DNA of 64,000 bases from CAYWVO01 sp964461835. Lineage in GTDB: Bacteria; Zixibacteria; MSB-5A5; WJJR01; JAJRUJ01. Position 1 is the first letter of the stretch. Every line of letters begins with the position of its first letter. The notes beneath the pieces are model-generated. The model worked only from the letters and a program-made list of their open reading frames with translations. It was not told where the DNA came from and ran no database searches. Positions 49,900 to 59,011 of the stretch are shown here, in pieces. The position numbers and the translations under genes are program-made. The stretch spans positions 8,109 to 72,108 of the forward strand of contig CAYWVO010000013.1 in the NCBI GenBank assembly GCA_964461835.1. Direction: 5' to 3'.

Positions 49900-51888
49900 A
49901 TGAAAAAGTTCTGGAAACGATTGAGCATCATTGCTCTCGGGGGCACCGTTCTCGCCCTGGTATTGTTTTTCTTTTCGATTTGGTATACCAATCGTTCGGA
50001 TTTTTGTACCACCTGCCATTATATGCAGCCGTTTTATGACGCCTGGGCGTCCTCCTCGCACAACATGGTTCCGTGTCGGGAGTGCCATTACGAGCCTGGC
50101 TATGATAATGTGGTCAAGGGTAAGATTCGCGATATCAACCAACTGGTGAAATACTGGACGAATGCCTACCGGCGGTCGAAGCCGTGGGCGGAAATATCGG
50201 ATGCCTCCTGTCTGCGTTCGGGCTGTCATGAAACCCGCCTGCTGGAAGGAAAAGTCCTCTTTGAAAAAGTCAATTTCGACCATGGCCCGCATCTAAAGCA
50301 GATGCGGCGTGGGAAAAAGCTGCGTTGCACTTCCTGTCATTCCCAGATAGTGCAGGGTGAGCATATGACCGTCACAGAAACGACCTGCATTCTCTGCCAC
50401 TTCAAGTTTGATGAGAATGGTAATAATAAGGCCGAGTGTCGTATCTGCCACGATCCCCCAATTGCTGAGGAGGGCAAGGAACCACCGAAGTTCGATCATT
50501 CGGAGGCATTGGTTCGCGGATTAGAGTGCGAACGCTGCCACGGGTCGATGGTCGTGGGAGATGGGGTGGTTCCCAAGGAGCGCTGTTTTGCCTGTCACTG
50601 GGATCGCGAGCGACTCGACCAGTTTCAGAATACTGATCTGCTGCACGAAAAGCACATCACCGAGAATAAAATTGAGTGTGATCTCTGTCATCATTCGACG
50701 CAGCACAAATCGGTGCATAAAGAACAAGCCATGCCCGAATGTCAGACCTGCCATACCGACTTTCATGAGCTGCAAAAGGACCTGTTTGTCGGTCATGGCG
50801 GGGTGGGAGTGTCATCCACACCGAATCCGATGTTCGAGGTCGGGCTCTCCTGCCAAAGCTGTCATCTGTTGCACGGCGGCAACGGCGAAATGTATATGAA
50901 TGGCAGGACACTGACAGCCTCCGGGGAAAGTTGTGAACAGTGCCATGGTCAGGGGTATAGCCGCATCCTGGAAAACTGGCAAAAGGCAATCCGGCCGAAG
51001 ATGGCGACAATCGGTGAGGCGTTGGATGATGCGAAGCGCTATTCCACTACTGGCCTTGAGGCGGTGATGCAGCGGAAGGCGGATTCCCTGCTATCCGGCG
51101 CCCGGCAAAATTACGACATGGTCCGCATGGGCAAGCCAATTCATAATATCGTCTACGCCAATGCCTTGCTGGAAGCGGCTTATGATCGGCTTGCCGACTA
51201 CTTTTCGCTCGTAGCCAGCGATTATCAGCTGGCATCCATAGACCGAAGTGAGCAAATTGTGCCGGGTGATTGTATCAATTGCCACATTGGCATCGAGGAA
51301 ATCGATGCACGCGTCTTCGGCATAGATTATTCGCATCGACGACATGTGGTCGACGCAGAATTGCAGTGCTCAACCTGCCACTCAAATCAACGCACCCATG
51401 GTGAGTTGGTCGTTCGGCGTGACGATTGCCTGTCCTGCCATCATTCGCAGGAGGCGCGGGAATGTGGCTACTGCCATGATGTACAATTGGGTGTCCTCGC
51501 CGGTGAATCATCTGTCTTACCCATCACCGAGCCGGATATCATGCATGAAGTGGGCGTCGGGTGCCGCGACTGCCATGAGCTCCCGGATCGCTCTATTGTT
51601 CGGCCGGTTCCGCAGCGCTGTGCCGATTGTCATGATGAAGAAGTCGTGGAGATGCAGCGGGAGTGGCTGGCGGAGTTTGCCGACATGGAGGAACAAGTGC
51701 GAGTCTTGCTCAGCCAGGTGGAAGATGCGATTGGTGATGCGGGAGACGATCCCCTGCTGGCTACTGTCCGCGACCACTTGCGAGCATTGGCCCGCGACGG
51801 TTCACGTGGGACACATAACCATCCGGAACAAATGCAAATTCTCGAAGAAGATAAGGCAGCACTGGAGGAACGATTGGCCGCCCTGTAA
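49900..51888 (+). CDS. NapC/NirT-anchored multihaem cytochrome c with 17 CxxCH motifs and one CX4CH
   Basis: 662 residues. An N-terminal anchor (LSIIALGGTVLALVLFFFSIW) with no cleavage site is followed by the NapC/NirT start SDFCTTCHYMQPFYDAWASS and CRECHYEP. Seventeen CxxCH motifs are spread to CADCH near residue 575, plus one CLRSGCH (a CX4CH site) after the NapC domain. Most of the chain is periplasmic; the last 90 residues are helical and haem-free. NapC/NirT domains take electrons from quinol. With this many haems it is likely a conduit to a distal acceptor and not a simple reductase donor. The terminal acceptor is not seen. It is convergent with the nine-haem cytochrome gene. Confidence 0.9.
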   Translation: MKKFWKRLSIIALGGTVLALVLFFFSIWYTNRSDFCTTCHYMQPFYDAWASSSHNMVPCRECHYEPGYDNVVKGKIRDINQLVKYWTNAYRRSKPWAEISDASCLRSGCHETRLLEGKVLFEKVNFDHGPHLKQMRRGKKLRCTSCHSQIVQGEHMTVTETTCILCHFKFDENGNNKAECRICHDPPIAEEGKEPPKFDHSEALVRGLECERCHGSMVVGDGVVPKERCFACHWDRERLDQFQNTDLLHEKHITENKIECDLCHHSTQHKSVHKEQAMPECQTCHTDFHELQKDLFVGHGGVGVSSTPNPMFEVGLSCQSCHLLHGGNGEMYMNGRTLTASGESCEQCHGQGYSRILENWQKAIRPKMATIGEALDDAKRYSTTGLEAVMQRKADSLLSGARQNYDMVRMGKPIHNIVYANALLEAAYDRLADYFSLVASDYQLASIDRSEQIVPGDCINCHIGIEEIDARVFGIDYSHRRHVVDAELQCSTCHSNQRTHGELVVRRDDCLSCHHSQEARECGYCHDVQLGVLAGESSVLPITEPDIMHEVGVGCRDCHELPDRSIVRPVPQRCADCHDEEVVEMQREWLAEFADMEEQVRVLLSQVEDAIGDAGDDPLLATVRDHLRALARDGSRGTHNHPEQMQILEEDKAALEERLAAL

Positions 51889-51923
51889 TATTGCCGGGTG
51901 GATAGAGATTTCCGGTACACTTA

Positions 51924-53207
51924 TTATGGGGTGGATTTCGGCTTCCGTTCGATTTTTCGGATTTTCAGATAGAGTCCCAGAGCGACCAGTAGGATAAGGG
52001 GGATAGAGAACGCCAGCCCGACACTGCGCATTTTCAGGCTGTGCATGGCCTCTTTGCCGAACTCGATAACCAGCGCGGCTTGCTGCATTCCCGACTGGGT
52101 AATTTCCTCGATCTCCTGCGGGTCAAAGGCATGAATGGCCGCCCGTGCCTTAATCAGCGAACTCTTGGGTTTTTGCAGGTCGAATTTGCCTGCCTGGACA
52201 TCCACGCCGCCCTGGCTGGCGCGTTCCAGCAGTTGTTGGGCCTGATCAATTCGCAGCGCCAAACTGTCAATCATACTCCGCATGGTGCGGGCGGCGGCGT
52301 ACCCGGCGTCCCCTTCACCATGACATGCGGTGCAGATGGCCTCATCCCCAACACCTAACATCGCGTCGGAGGTCTGCTCAACATCGTGATGACCGTGGCA
52401 GAAATCGCACTGCCCGACTTCCATCTCGGCAAACGCGGGCTGATGCGGACTTTGGCGGAACAAGTCCCGGCTTTTGGCATGACACTCGCCGCAGGCATTG
52501 GCAATCGATGTTACCCCCGGCGGTGCCGATGCGTGGTTGCCGTGGCAGTCGTTGCACGACGGCGCCGCTAATTCGCCGTCCTCCAGCAAGAGCACGCCAT
52601 GAATTGACTGGAGGTACTCTTCATGCTGATCGGTGGGAATACCGTAACCTGCCATGTATTCTTCATCGGCGTGGCACTGGGCGCACGTGTTGGCAACATT
52701 CGTTGCGTGCACGGGCGAACGGGTGTCTTCCACCGGGAGCATTCCGTGCACACCATGACAGGAAACGCACTGCGCTACTCTGGTATCCCCCTGTTCCAAC
52801 AGCTTCCCGTGGTGACTGGAGCGGTATTCCAGAAGTTGATCGACCGGGAGTTTGGGATTGTATTGTTTCATGTATTCCACGTCGGCGTGACACCGGGCGC
52901 AAAACTCTGGGATCTCAGTCTCAGCGGGCACCCCACGCCAGTCGTATTCTTCGCTGTGGGCTTGACTGTAGTCATCAAACCCGGCTTCCGGGTTCCCGCC
53001 GTGACAACTGTGGCAGGAAAGGCCCCGCTGGAGATGAACATCCTGATCGATATTGTGGGTCGGCGAGCCGGGAGCGGAGTCATCCAAAGTGGAGTGGCAT
53101 TCAATACAAGTGCTGACGGTTTCGGCGAAGGTAAGGCCTGTCATCGCCGGGAAGGCAACGAGGATTAGGAGCCAAAAACTGCTCACAATAACTGGTCGTT
53201 CAGACAT
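51924..53207 (-). CDS. Nine-haem c-type cytochrome with C-terminal membrane anchor
   Basis: 427 residues. Signal peptide (WLLILVAFPAMTGLTFAE), then nine CxxCH motifs: CIECH, CHSCH, CARCH, CVSCH, CAQCH, CNDCH, CGECH, CDFCH and CTACH. A helical segment of about 90 residues and a C-terminal membrane helix (LAFSIPLILLVALGLYLKI) complete it. It is third in the operon after Rieske and cytochrome b, where cytochrome c1 or f is usually encoded, so it is probably the c-type subunit of the complex (inference). ATG 53207 has GGGAG 5 nt upstream; GTG 53213 would touch that site. Confidence 0.9.
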   Translation of the reverse strand: MSERPVIVSSFWLLILVAFPAMTGLTFAETVSTCIECHSTLDDSAPGSPTHNIDQDVHLQRGLSCHSCHGGNPEAGFDDYSQAHSEEYDWRGVPAETEIPEFCARCHADVEYMKQYNPKLPVDQLLEYRSSHHGKLLEQGDTRVAQCVSCHGVHGMLPVEDTRSPVHATNVANTCAQCHADEEYMAGYGIPTDQHEEYLQSIHGVLLLEDGELAAPSCNDCHGNHASAPPGVTSIANACGECHAKSRDLFRQSPHQPAFAEMEVGQCDFCHGHHDVEQTSDAMLGVGDEAICTACHGEGDAGYAAARTMRSMIDSLALRIDQAQQLLERASQGGVDVQAGKFDLQKPKSSLIKARAAIHAFDPQEIEEITQSGMQQAALVIEFGKEAMHSLKMRSVGLAFSIPLILLVALGLYLKIRKIERKPKSTP

Positions 53208-53221
53208 GCTCACTCCCGCAA

Positions 53222-54310
53222 TTAATCAGCAACATACCCCAGAATGGTGAAAACGATCATATAGACCAGAACCGCGACCCCGATAATGCCCACCAGTCGC
53301 CCGGCTTCCCCGCGTTGTGCCCGTCGATCCAGGAATGGCACCAAGACTAGAGCCAGCGCACCAACGCCAAATCCGAAAATTCCCAGGACCTCCCCGTTAA
53401 TAAACAGCACCTTTCCGGGGATGTATTTCAGGGTCTGGAAGGCGAAGATGAAAAACCATTCCGGTTTGATTCCGGCGGGCGCCGGGGCGAGAGGATCGGC
53501 TTTTACCCCCAGTTCCCAGGGAAACAGTGAGGCCAGCAGGACCAGCAATCCCAACGACAACGTCCACCCGATCGCGTCGCGCAGGGCAAAATTCGGAATG
53601 AACGGCATCTGGGAGACCGGTTTCTCAGAGTTTTCAATATGGATCGGTACACTCATTCCGTGCTTCTGTACCAGCACCAGGTGCAATCCAAGAATGACCG
53701 TGGTAATCATGGGTAGGACCGCCACGTGGATGCCGAAAAAGCGGGTCAACGTTGCCCCGGTGACATCCTCGCCGCCACGGGCCCAGATAAGCAGTGATTC
53801 CCCGACCAGCGGGATTTCCCCGAGAATATCGGTTCCTACCTTGGTGGCGAAAAAGGCCAGGCTGTTCCAGGGCAGTAAATAGCCGGAAAACCCGAAACCT
53901 AAACTGATAAAGAGGAGACAGGCGCCGGTGATCCAGGTAATTTCCCGTGGGCGCCGGTACCCTCTCATGAAAAACACCGAAAACATGTGCGCGAACAGGA
54001 AGAAAATCATCAGGTTGGCTGACCAGGAATGCAAGGACCGAATCAGCCAGCCAAATGGAACCTCGGACATGATAAATTCCACTGATTCAAAAGCCGCTTC
54101 TGCGGTCGGTCGGTAGTATAAGAGCAGTAAAATTCCGGTAACGACCTGGATTGCGAATAAAAATAAAGTCATGCCGCCAAGGTAGTACCAGACGGTATGT
54201 TTATGCTGCGGTACCTGCTTATGCCGGGCCAGGCCGACCAGGGCGGTGAACCCCACCCGTTCATCGAGCCAGCGATACCAGCTGCCGGTTGTCCGAGAAT
54301 TGATGTTCAT
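53222..54310 (-). CDS. Cytochrome b, b6/subunit IV fused (bc/b6f-type complex)
   Basis: 362 residues, about eight helices. Helix B carries two haem-ligand His 13 residues apart ([18 protein letters not shown]); helix D has two His 14 residues apart ([17 protein letters not shown]), the b6f-type spacing rather than 13. [18 protein letters not shown] gives the quinol-site motif in the PEWF form. After helix D, an IV-like half follows without a break ([20 protein letters not shown]), so the two b6f parts are one chain. It oxidises quinol in the inner membrane together with the Rieske protein. Its start overlaps the Rieske gene stop by 4 nt. Confidence 0.95.
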   Translation of the reverse strand: MNINSRTTGSWYRWLDERVGFTALVGLARHKQVPQHKHTVWYYLGGMTLFLFAIQVVTGILLLLYYRPTAEAAFESVEFIMSEVPFGWLIRSLHSWSANLMIFFLFAHMFSVFFMRGYRRPREITWITGACLLFISLGFGFSGYLLPWNSLAFFATKVGTDILGEIPLVGESLLIWARGGEDVTGATLTRFFGIHVAVLPMITTVILGLHLVLVQKHGMSVPIHIENSEKPVSQMPFIPNFALRDAIGWTLSLGLLVLLASLFPWELGVKADPLAPAPAGIKPEWFFIFAFQTLKYIPGKVLFINGEVLGIFGFGVGALALVLVPFLDRRAQRGEAGRLVGIIGVAVLVYMIVFTILGYVAD

Positions 54311-54765
54311 ACTTTCGTGACAATGATGTCCTCACCCCGGATAGTCACCTCGTATGCCGGAAGCGGCGAAGGCGGAGGACCGGATATATTATTGCCGTTG
54401 AGATCATAATGGCCATTGTGGCAAGCGCACCAGATATGCTCTGAGTCTGAACGATACTGCACGGTGCAATCCAGATGTGTACAGGTTGCCGCAAAGGCGC
54501 GATATTTGTCACGTGAAGTTCGTATTAAAATTCCCGGTTCCTTGCCGAATTGAAAGATCTTGCCGGAGTTTGGTTTTAGTTCCCCGACTTTGGCGGCGAC
54601 CACTGAGGATGTTGCCGCCTCCGGTACTTCGGGCGGGGTGATAAACCGGAAAATCGGATAAGCGATTGCCGCGAGAAGTCCGGCAAGCGACCCGCCCAGC
54701 AAGATTTCCAGAAATCCACGCCGGCTTTGTTGGTGGTTTGTGCCGCTACCAGTGGTTGATATCAC
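54307..54765 (-). CDS. Rieske [2Fe-2S] protein, Tat-exported
   Basis: 152 residues. Twin-arginine motif [10 protein letters not shown] (Arg 15-16) and one membrane helix. The Rieske domain has box 1 CTHLDC (C95, H97, C100) and box 2 CACHNGHY (C113, C115, H116): C95/H97/C113/H116 hold the cluster and C100/C115 form the disulfide. Box 1 has Asp where Gly is usual, and box 2 has His-Asn-Gly-His instead of HGS; these substitutions may lower the potential of the cluster (inference). It is first of the three-gene bc operon and its stop overlaps cytochrome b. Confidence 0.94.
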   Translation of the reverse strand: MISTTGSGTNHQQSRRGFLEILLGGSLAGLLAAIAYPIFRFITPPEVPEAATSSVVAAKVGELKPNSGKIFQFGKEPGILIRTSRDKYRAFAATCTHLDCTVQYRSDSEHIWCACHNGHYDLNGNNISGPPPSPLPAYEVTIRGEDIIVTKV

Positions 54766-54866
54766 TCTTTCCTCCCAAAGCTAATCCGAAAAACATAATA
54801 GAGATGAGAAGTGCCGACAAGATAAAACCTTAGTATTATTGTAGAAATTTGTCTTCTCGGCATCCC

Positions 54867-56105
54867 TCAAAAATCAGCTGTTCCCATGAGATAGAACCAG
54901 AACGCCGGGTCCGGGTCATCCATGCCGGCGAACGAGTCTTTCGGGAAAAACGCCGACGCCCCGCCGGTGAGCTTGACGCCGGGGACATTGTCTGTTGTAG
55001 CAGTGAGATCCAGCTCCGCGCCGACGTCATTTGTCTCATCACCCCGGAAATCAATGTAGTTTTCGGCGGTGCTAAACAGATGCAGGTCTCCCTTCAGGAC
55101 CCAGCCCTGATGCGGTATCATGCTGCCGCGCAGCATCAGGTCTACCAAACCCGCCGGATCGGAGCTGATGAAATAGTCCATGTATCCGCGAAACTTATGG
55201 CCGGTATAATACAAATTATTGTAGGCAGTGAATTCGTCCGGGTCTTCTCTATCATCACCGCTGGCATAATCGATCCCGGCTGCCAGCCGGGCTTTGGCTG
55301 CGCCGGGGAAGGTATATCCTCCTTCAAATGTCCACAAAACCGCTGCGATATCTTGCTCTGTCGATGGGCTGCCAACTATGTTTTGCGTGCCGAATTGGAG
55401 CACCGCATTAGCAATAAAATCGAATTCGTTATAGACGCGATCGAAATACCCGCCCAGGCTGGTGCGGTTGAGCCGGTTCTGATCCGGGTAGAATCCTGAA
55501 AAGCCAGCGTTGTTTTCATGAAAGGTGAACAGCTCCACGTTGGCTTTCTTGATGCGCACATTGGTGCCGACGATATCGAAGTCACGATTGTGGTAAGGAT
55601 CGTTTGCTTCCCGGCGTTTTAACCAGTAACCGTCGGCACGAACCACGGGATCGTCGTACCACGCCTGGAACCCCTCCCACGAGCGACCCACATTATGCCA
55701 ACCAACGGAGCCGAACACGCGCTGATTTCCGAGATTGACCTCGAAACGCCCGGCGCGCAGACCGGGACCGTCAGGCCACAGTGCTTCAATGCTCAGGTAG
55801 GCCTGATGCACATCCACGTTGGCAGTATTGGCCAGCGTCCCGGAGGCGCTATTGGTGCCAAAGCGGCGGCTGTCCTGAAATTGGACGACGGCGTGAACAT
55901 TGTCTTTCACGGTGGCATCGACCATGAGACGCGTGCGCAAGTCGCTGAAATCACGGGTGGCGTCATCAGCATCGAAACTCTTGCGTGTCGTCTCATGCCG
56001 GGCACGAACTTGGCCGGTGATATCAAGATTGACTTCGGCACGGGCGACTGAGACCAGAATAACGAGCATGAGTGATATGAGAATTCCCCGAAAGCAGTGA
56101 TTCAT
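54867..56105 (-). CDS. Alginate-export-type outer-membrane porin
   Basis: 412 residues. Signal peptide (ILISLMLVILVSVARAE), then the family start VNLDITGQVRARHETTRKSF. A dense set of beta strands follows (LRAGRFEVNLGNQRVFGSVG, WEGFQAWYDDPVVRADGYWL, GYMDYFISSDPAGLVDLMLR), ending in FWFYLMGTADF with a C-terminal Phe as in barrels. The Alginate_exp family includes porins of varied solutes and some near respiratory cytochromes. It lies between the bc operon and the ferredoxin genes, on the same strand, but with gaps of about 100 nt on each side. Confidence 0.85.
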   Translation of the reverse strand: MNHCFRGILISLMLVILVSVARAEVNLDITGQVRARHETTRKSFDADDATRDFSDLRTRLMVDATVKDNVHAVVQFQDSRRFGTNSASGTLANTANVDVHQAYLSIEALWPDGPGLRAGRFEVNLGNQRVFGSVGWHNVGRSWEGFQAWYDDPVVRADGYWLKRREANDPYHNRDFDIVGTNVRIKKANVELFTFHENNAGFSGFYPDQNRLNRTSLGGYFDRVYNEFDFIANAVLQFGTQNIVGSPSTEQDIAAVLWTFEGGYTFPGAAKARLAAGIDYASGDDREDPDEFTAYNNLYYTGHKFRGYMDYFISSDPAGLVDLMLRGSMIPHQGWVLKGDLHLFSTAENYIDFRGDETNDVGAELDLTATTDNVPGVKLTGGASAFFPKDSFAGMDDPDPAFWFYLMGTADF

Positions 56106-56196
56106 TTTGACCCTCCTTCGAACGCAGCGAATCCTCGTGAATGTATGAATAGACTATGGTCAAATTCAATGCGAAAAAGGGTAGTATGGCGATAAA

Positions 56197-57315
56197 TCAT
56201 GGGTTGGCTGGGGTGGCGTTTTTTTCGTTAAGATCCTCGATGTCGGCGGCGCCCCGTGGATGACCGTAACTCTCCAATTGCTGTTGATGCTGGAGATATT
56301 CCGCAATTGAAATATCATTGTGCCATTTTCCGGCTAACATTGCCGACCCGGTAATCGCTATGAATATTCCGACTACGCCGACTGCCACAATCGGTTGGGG
56401 CAGGGGTCGTCGGCCGATGACCGGCTTCAATTGCAGCGTCTCGGAAACCGGGCAGGAGTCGACGCACGCCAGACAGGTGGAGCATTCGTCGGAAACGACA
56501 GTCTTTAACTGGTCTACCTTGATATGGGAACCGCAGGCTTTGGCGCATCGGCCGCATTCGATGCAGCTCTTGGTATTTCTTTTGATCTTGAGGGGACTGA
56601 GGATAGACAAAATACCGACGAGAGCGCCGTAGGGGCAGAGAAAGCGGCACCAGAAATTACGGACAACCAGGGAGAGAACAAACAAGCCGGCGATAATAAT
56701 CAGGGCAAAACGAGAGATTTCGGCGAAGAAGTAATACATTTTCACATCGGCGACCTGATTGTACGGACTGTCCAGGAATGTGCGGAGGGCGGCCTCACTC
56801 ATGGCGAAAAAAATGGCCCAGACAAAGAAACCCAACAGCAGATATTTCAGGCTGCGCAGGGGGTAATCCAGCCAGCGGGGAAGGGCCAATTTGGAACGAA
56901 AGATTTTACTGCCCAGGTTGCCCAGGATCTCAGAAAGAAAGCCAACTGGACACACCCAGGAGCAGAATGATTTGCCGAACAGCCAGGAGATCACGAGAAT
57001 CGCCACCAGAATGAATAGTCCCGCCGGGTGAACCGGATGGATTGTCCCGGAGATCACGAAATAGTACAGGCTCATTAACGAACTGATCGGGAGAAATGCC
57101 TCCACTCCTGGTGGTCGGGGGACAAAGAACGTTGTCCCACCCGATTCCAGATATTTCACAAAGAGGGTGAACTCTACACCGATCCACACACAAAGCGCGG
57201 CAAAGCCGATTTGTATCCAGCGGCGATACATTTGCACGGGACGGTCGAGGAATGCCGACTGTTTCACGACCTTCCGCTGCCTTTTCCGCGTTCGAACCGC
57301 ACTCAACGGATTCAT
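56197..57315 (-). CDS. NapH/NosR-like membrane ferredoxin
   Basis: 372 residues. Cytoplasmic N terminus, then about five helices. Two CX3CP sites at membrane ends (CSWVCPVGFL and CRFLCPYGAL) are the NapH/NosR/PceC signature. A cytoplasmic pair of 4Fe-4S clusters follows: CIECGRCAKACG and CSTCLACVDSCP. A last helix (VVGIFIAITGSAMLAGKW) ends the chain. Relatives pass electrons between quinones and soluble ferredoxin-type proteins. It begins 2 nt after the ferredoxin gene stop, so the two are one unit. Confidence 0.88.
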   Translation of the reverse strand: MNPLSAVRTRKRQRKVVKQSAFLDRPVQMYRRWIQIGFAALCVWIGVEFTLFVKYLESGGTTFFVPRPPGVEAFLPISSLMSLYYFVISGTIHPVHPAGLFILVAILVISWLFGKSFCSWVCPVGFLSEILGNLGSKIFRSKLALPRWLDYPLRSLKYLLLGFFVWAIFFAMSEAALRTFLDSPYNQVADVKMYYFFAEISRFALIIIAGLFVLSLVVRNFWCRFLCPYGALVGILSILSPLKIKRNTKSCIECGRCAKACGSHIKVDQLKTVVSDECSTCLACVDSCPVSETLQLKPVIGRRPLPQPIVAVGVVGIFIAITGSAMLAGKWHNDISIAEYLQHQQQLESYGHPRGAADIEDLNEKNATPANP

Positions 57316-57317
57316 GA

Positions 57318-58100
57318 CTACCCCATGATGTTAAAGACCGGAGTTTCCGGTGTTCCGGCGGCGGGCACTTTCTCGGCATCGATACCGCCCCGAATACCGA
57401 TGGTGTGCACTTCCATCACCGTCTCCGGCATCACCTCGTTGCGGGCCTGATAGGCGGCCTGGGCCAGACCCGTGCAACAGGGCACTTCCATGATCAGCAC
57501 CGTCACTCGGCGCGGTGTTGCTTGCGCGAACAGCTCTTTGAATTTGGCGAAATACTCTTGCAGGTTGTCAAGTTTGGGACAGCCGACCACTACTGCCCGA
57601 TTACTAAGGTAACGTGAGTGAAAGTCGGGCACGGTGAACGGCACGCAATCGGCGCAAATCACCAGGTCGGCACTTTTCAGAAATGGTGCGTGCGGTGGAA
57701 TCAGTCTCAATTGTACCGGCCAGTGGCCGAGCTGGGAGGGGAGTTGTTGCGTCGACTTTTGATCCGCAGTCTCAACCGATGCCGTCATTTGCTGCATGGC
57801 CGAGCCGGGGCAGCCACCGGCAGGTGACATCGATGGCGTTGATGGCACCTGGGATTTCTGCGTTGCCAGATGTCTCTCAACAGCGGCTTGGTCGAATTCC
57901 GCCGCTTCCCGTTTCTCCATAGTCAGCGCATCCTGGGGACATTCCCCCACGCACGCTCCAAAGCCGTCACAGTAAATTTCTTTGACCAATTTGGCTTTAC
58001 CATCGACGATCGCCAGTGCACCTTCCTCGCAGGCCACCACGCAATCACCGCACCCGTCGCAGAGCTCTTCATCGATCTTGATAATTTCCCGTACTGCCAT
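57318..58100 (-). CDS. Soluble ferredoxin with extra Cys-rich C-terminal domain
   Basis: 260 residues. N-terminal two-cluster ferredoxin: CDGCGDCVVACEEGA (classic) and CDGFGACVGECPQDA, in which the second position of the motif is Phe-Gly so that one Cys is replaced. A linker with Ser/Pro/Gln precedes a C-terminal domain with CADCVPFTVPDFH and CCTGLAQAAYQ. This architecture is known in anaerobes next to redox enzymes but has no assigned reaction. GAGGAGG precedes the ATG at 58100. It is the first gene of a pair with NapH-like; an FNR-like box is 60 nt upstream. Confidence 0.85.
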   Translation of the reverse strand: MAVREIIKIDEELCDGCGDCVVACEEGALAIVDGKAKLVKEIYCDGFGACVGECPQDALTMEKREAAEFDQAAVERHLATQKSQVPSTPSMSPAGGCPGSAMQQMTASVETADQKSTQQLPSQLGHWPVQLRLIPPHAPFLKSADLVICADCVPFTVPDFHSRYLSNRAVVVGCPKLDNLQEYFAKFKELFAQATPRRVTVLIMEVPCCTGLAQAAYQARNEVMPETVMEVHTIGIRGGIDAEKVPAAGTPETPVFNIMG

Positions 58101-58159
58101 TACGGCCTCCTCTTTTCCCTTCTGTCTGCCGCAAGGATCGGAAACAGGAGAAAATGTGT

Positions 58160-58177
58160 CTTTGACCTAAGTCAAAG
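58160..58177. promoter_or_regulatory. FNR/Crp-type operator palindrome
   Basis: CTTTGAC-CTAA-GTCAAAG, a perfect 7-bp inverted repeat with 4-bp centre, of the TTGAC-N4-GTCAA form close to FNR consensus (TTGAT-N4-ATCAA). It is centred about 68 nt before the ferredoxin start. It lies just beyond the stop of the Crp/Fnr gene, whose recognition helix has the E-T-x-S-R motif that reads TTGA. Confidence 0.8.
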
Positions 58178-58180
58178 AGG

Positions 58181-58861
58181 TCAGATTTTTTGGCCGTCGG
58201 CGATGTTGCGAAGCATTTCCAAGTTGCGGAGATGGATAGTCCCGCCATCTACCTCGAGTACATCTAATTCACTGAACTTCTTAAGATTGCGTGAGAGTGT
58301 CTCGGCAATAGTGCCGAGTTTGGAGGCCAGGGCGCTTTTGGAGAGTTCAAGCGTAATTGACTCTGTTCCCTGCCGCTCGTGTTCGGCAAGGAGATACGTG
58401 GCCAGGCGGGCGGGGACCTCTTTGAGCGAAAGATCCTCCACCATCTGGTTGAATTCGCGCACGAAGGCGGAAAGGCCGGCGATCATTTTGAGCGAAATGT
58501 CCGGGGAGGAGCGAACAAGTTTCAGAAAGGCCTCCTTGGGGAAGAAGACAACCTCCGAATCCTCCAGCGCCAGGCAATTCGCGGGGAATTCGCTCCCGGT
58601 GAAGATTGCCGCCTCGGCGAACATCTGGCCCGGACGGATCAGGTGGATCGTGTATTCTTTCCCGTCAGGGGAACTCTTATAAATGCGCACCCGGCCGGAG
58701 AGTAACAGGTAGAATCCGCGTGCGTCATCCCCCTGCCAGAAGAGGATTTGGCCTTTCGCGGCTTTCTGATAGATCGCGATATCGGTGAGGGCCGCCAGCT
58801 CGCGGTCGTCCAGCTCCCGGCAGAGGAAACATTTTTGCAGCTCCCGGCGCAGCGTCATCAA
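58181..58861 (-). CDS. Crp/Fnr family transcription regulator
   Basis: 226 residues. Cyclic-nucleotide-binding-fold N-terminal domain (KGQILFWQGDDARGFYLLLS) and a dimerisation helix. The C-terminal winged helix has recognition helix GTIAETLSRNLKKF, in which Glu, Ser and Arg match the TTGA-reading residues of FNR and CRP. Only C11 and C14 (CFLC) lie at the N terminus, so an FNR-type 4Fe-4S cluster with four Cys is not supported. It resembles Dnr/Hcp-type regulators that respond to haem or NO (inference). It is upstream of the ferredoxin genes with the operator between. Confidence 0.9.
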   Translation of the reverse strand: MMTLRRELQKCFLCRELDDRELAALTDIAIYQKAAKGQILFWQGDDARGFYLLLSGRVRIYKSSPDGKEYTIHLIRPGQMFAEAAIFTGSEFPANCLALEDSEVVFFPKEAFLKLVRSSPDISLKMIAGLSAFVREFNQMVEDLSLKEVPARLATYLLAEHERQGTESITLELSKSALASKLGTIAETLSRNLKKFSELDVLEVDGGTIHLRNLEMLRNIADGQKI

Positions 58862-59011
58862 ACCAACCTCACGATTCTACGTTGCCCCGGGAGCAAAATA
58901 AACTATTTCTTTGCGTGGTTAAGCGATTTTCGTATAAACATGGTGATGGTGGTTAGAATCGGGTGAATTCCACAGCTTTATTGGGGTAACCCGACAGACA
59001 GGTGACGGGTA

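Noticed and set aside
51344..51997. 217-residue plus-strand frame overlapping the end of the large cytochrome gene
   Set aside because: Out-of-frame shadow of the haem-rich gene with no motif of its own.
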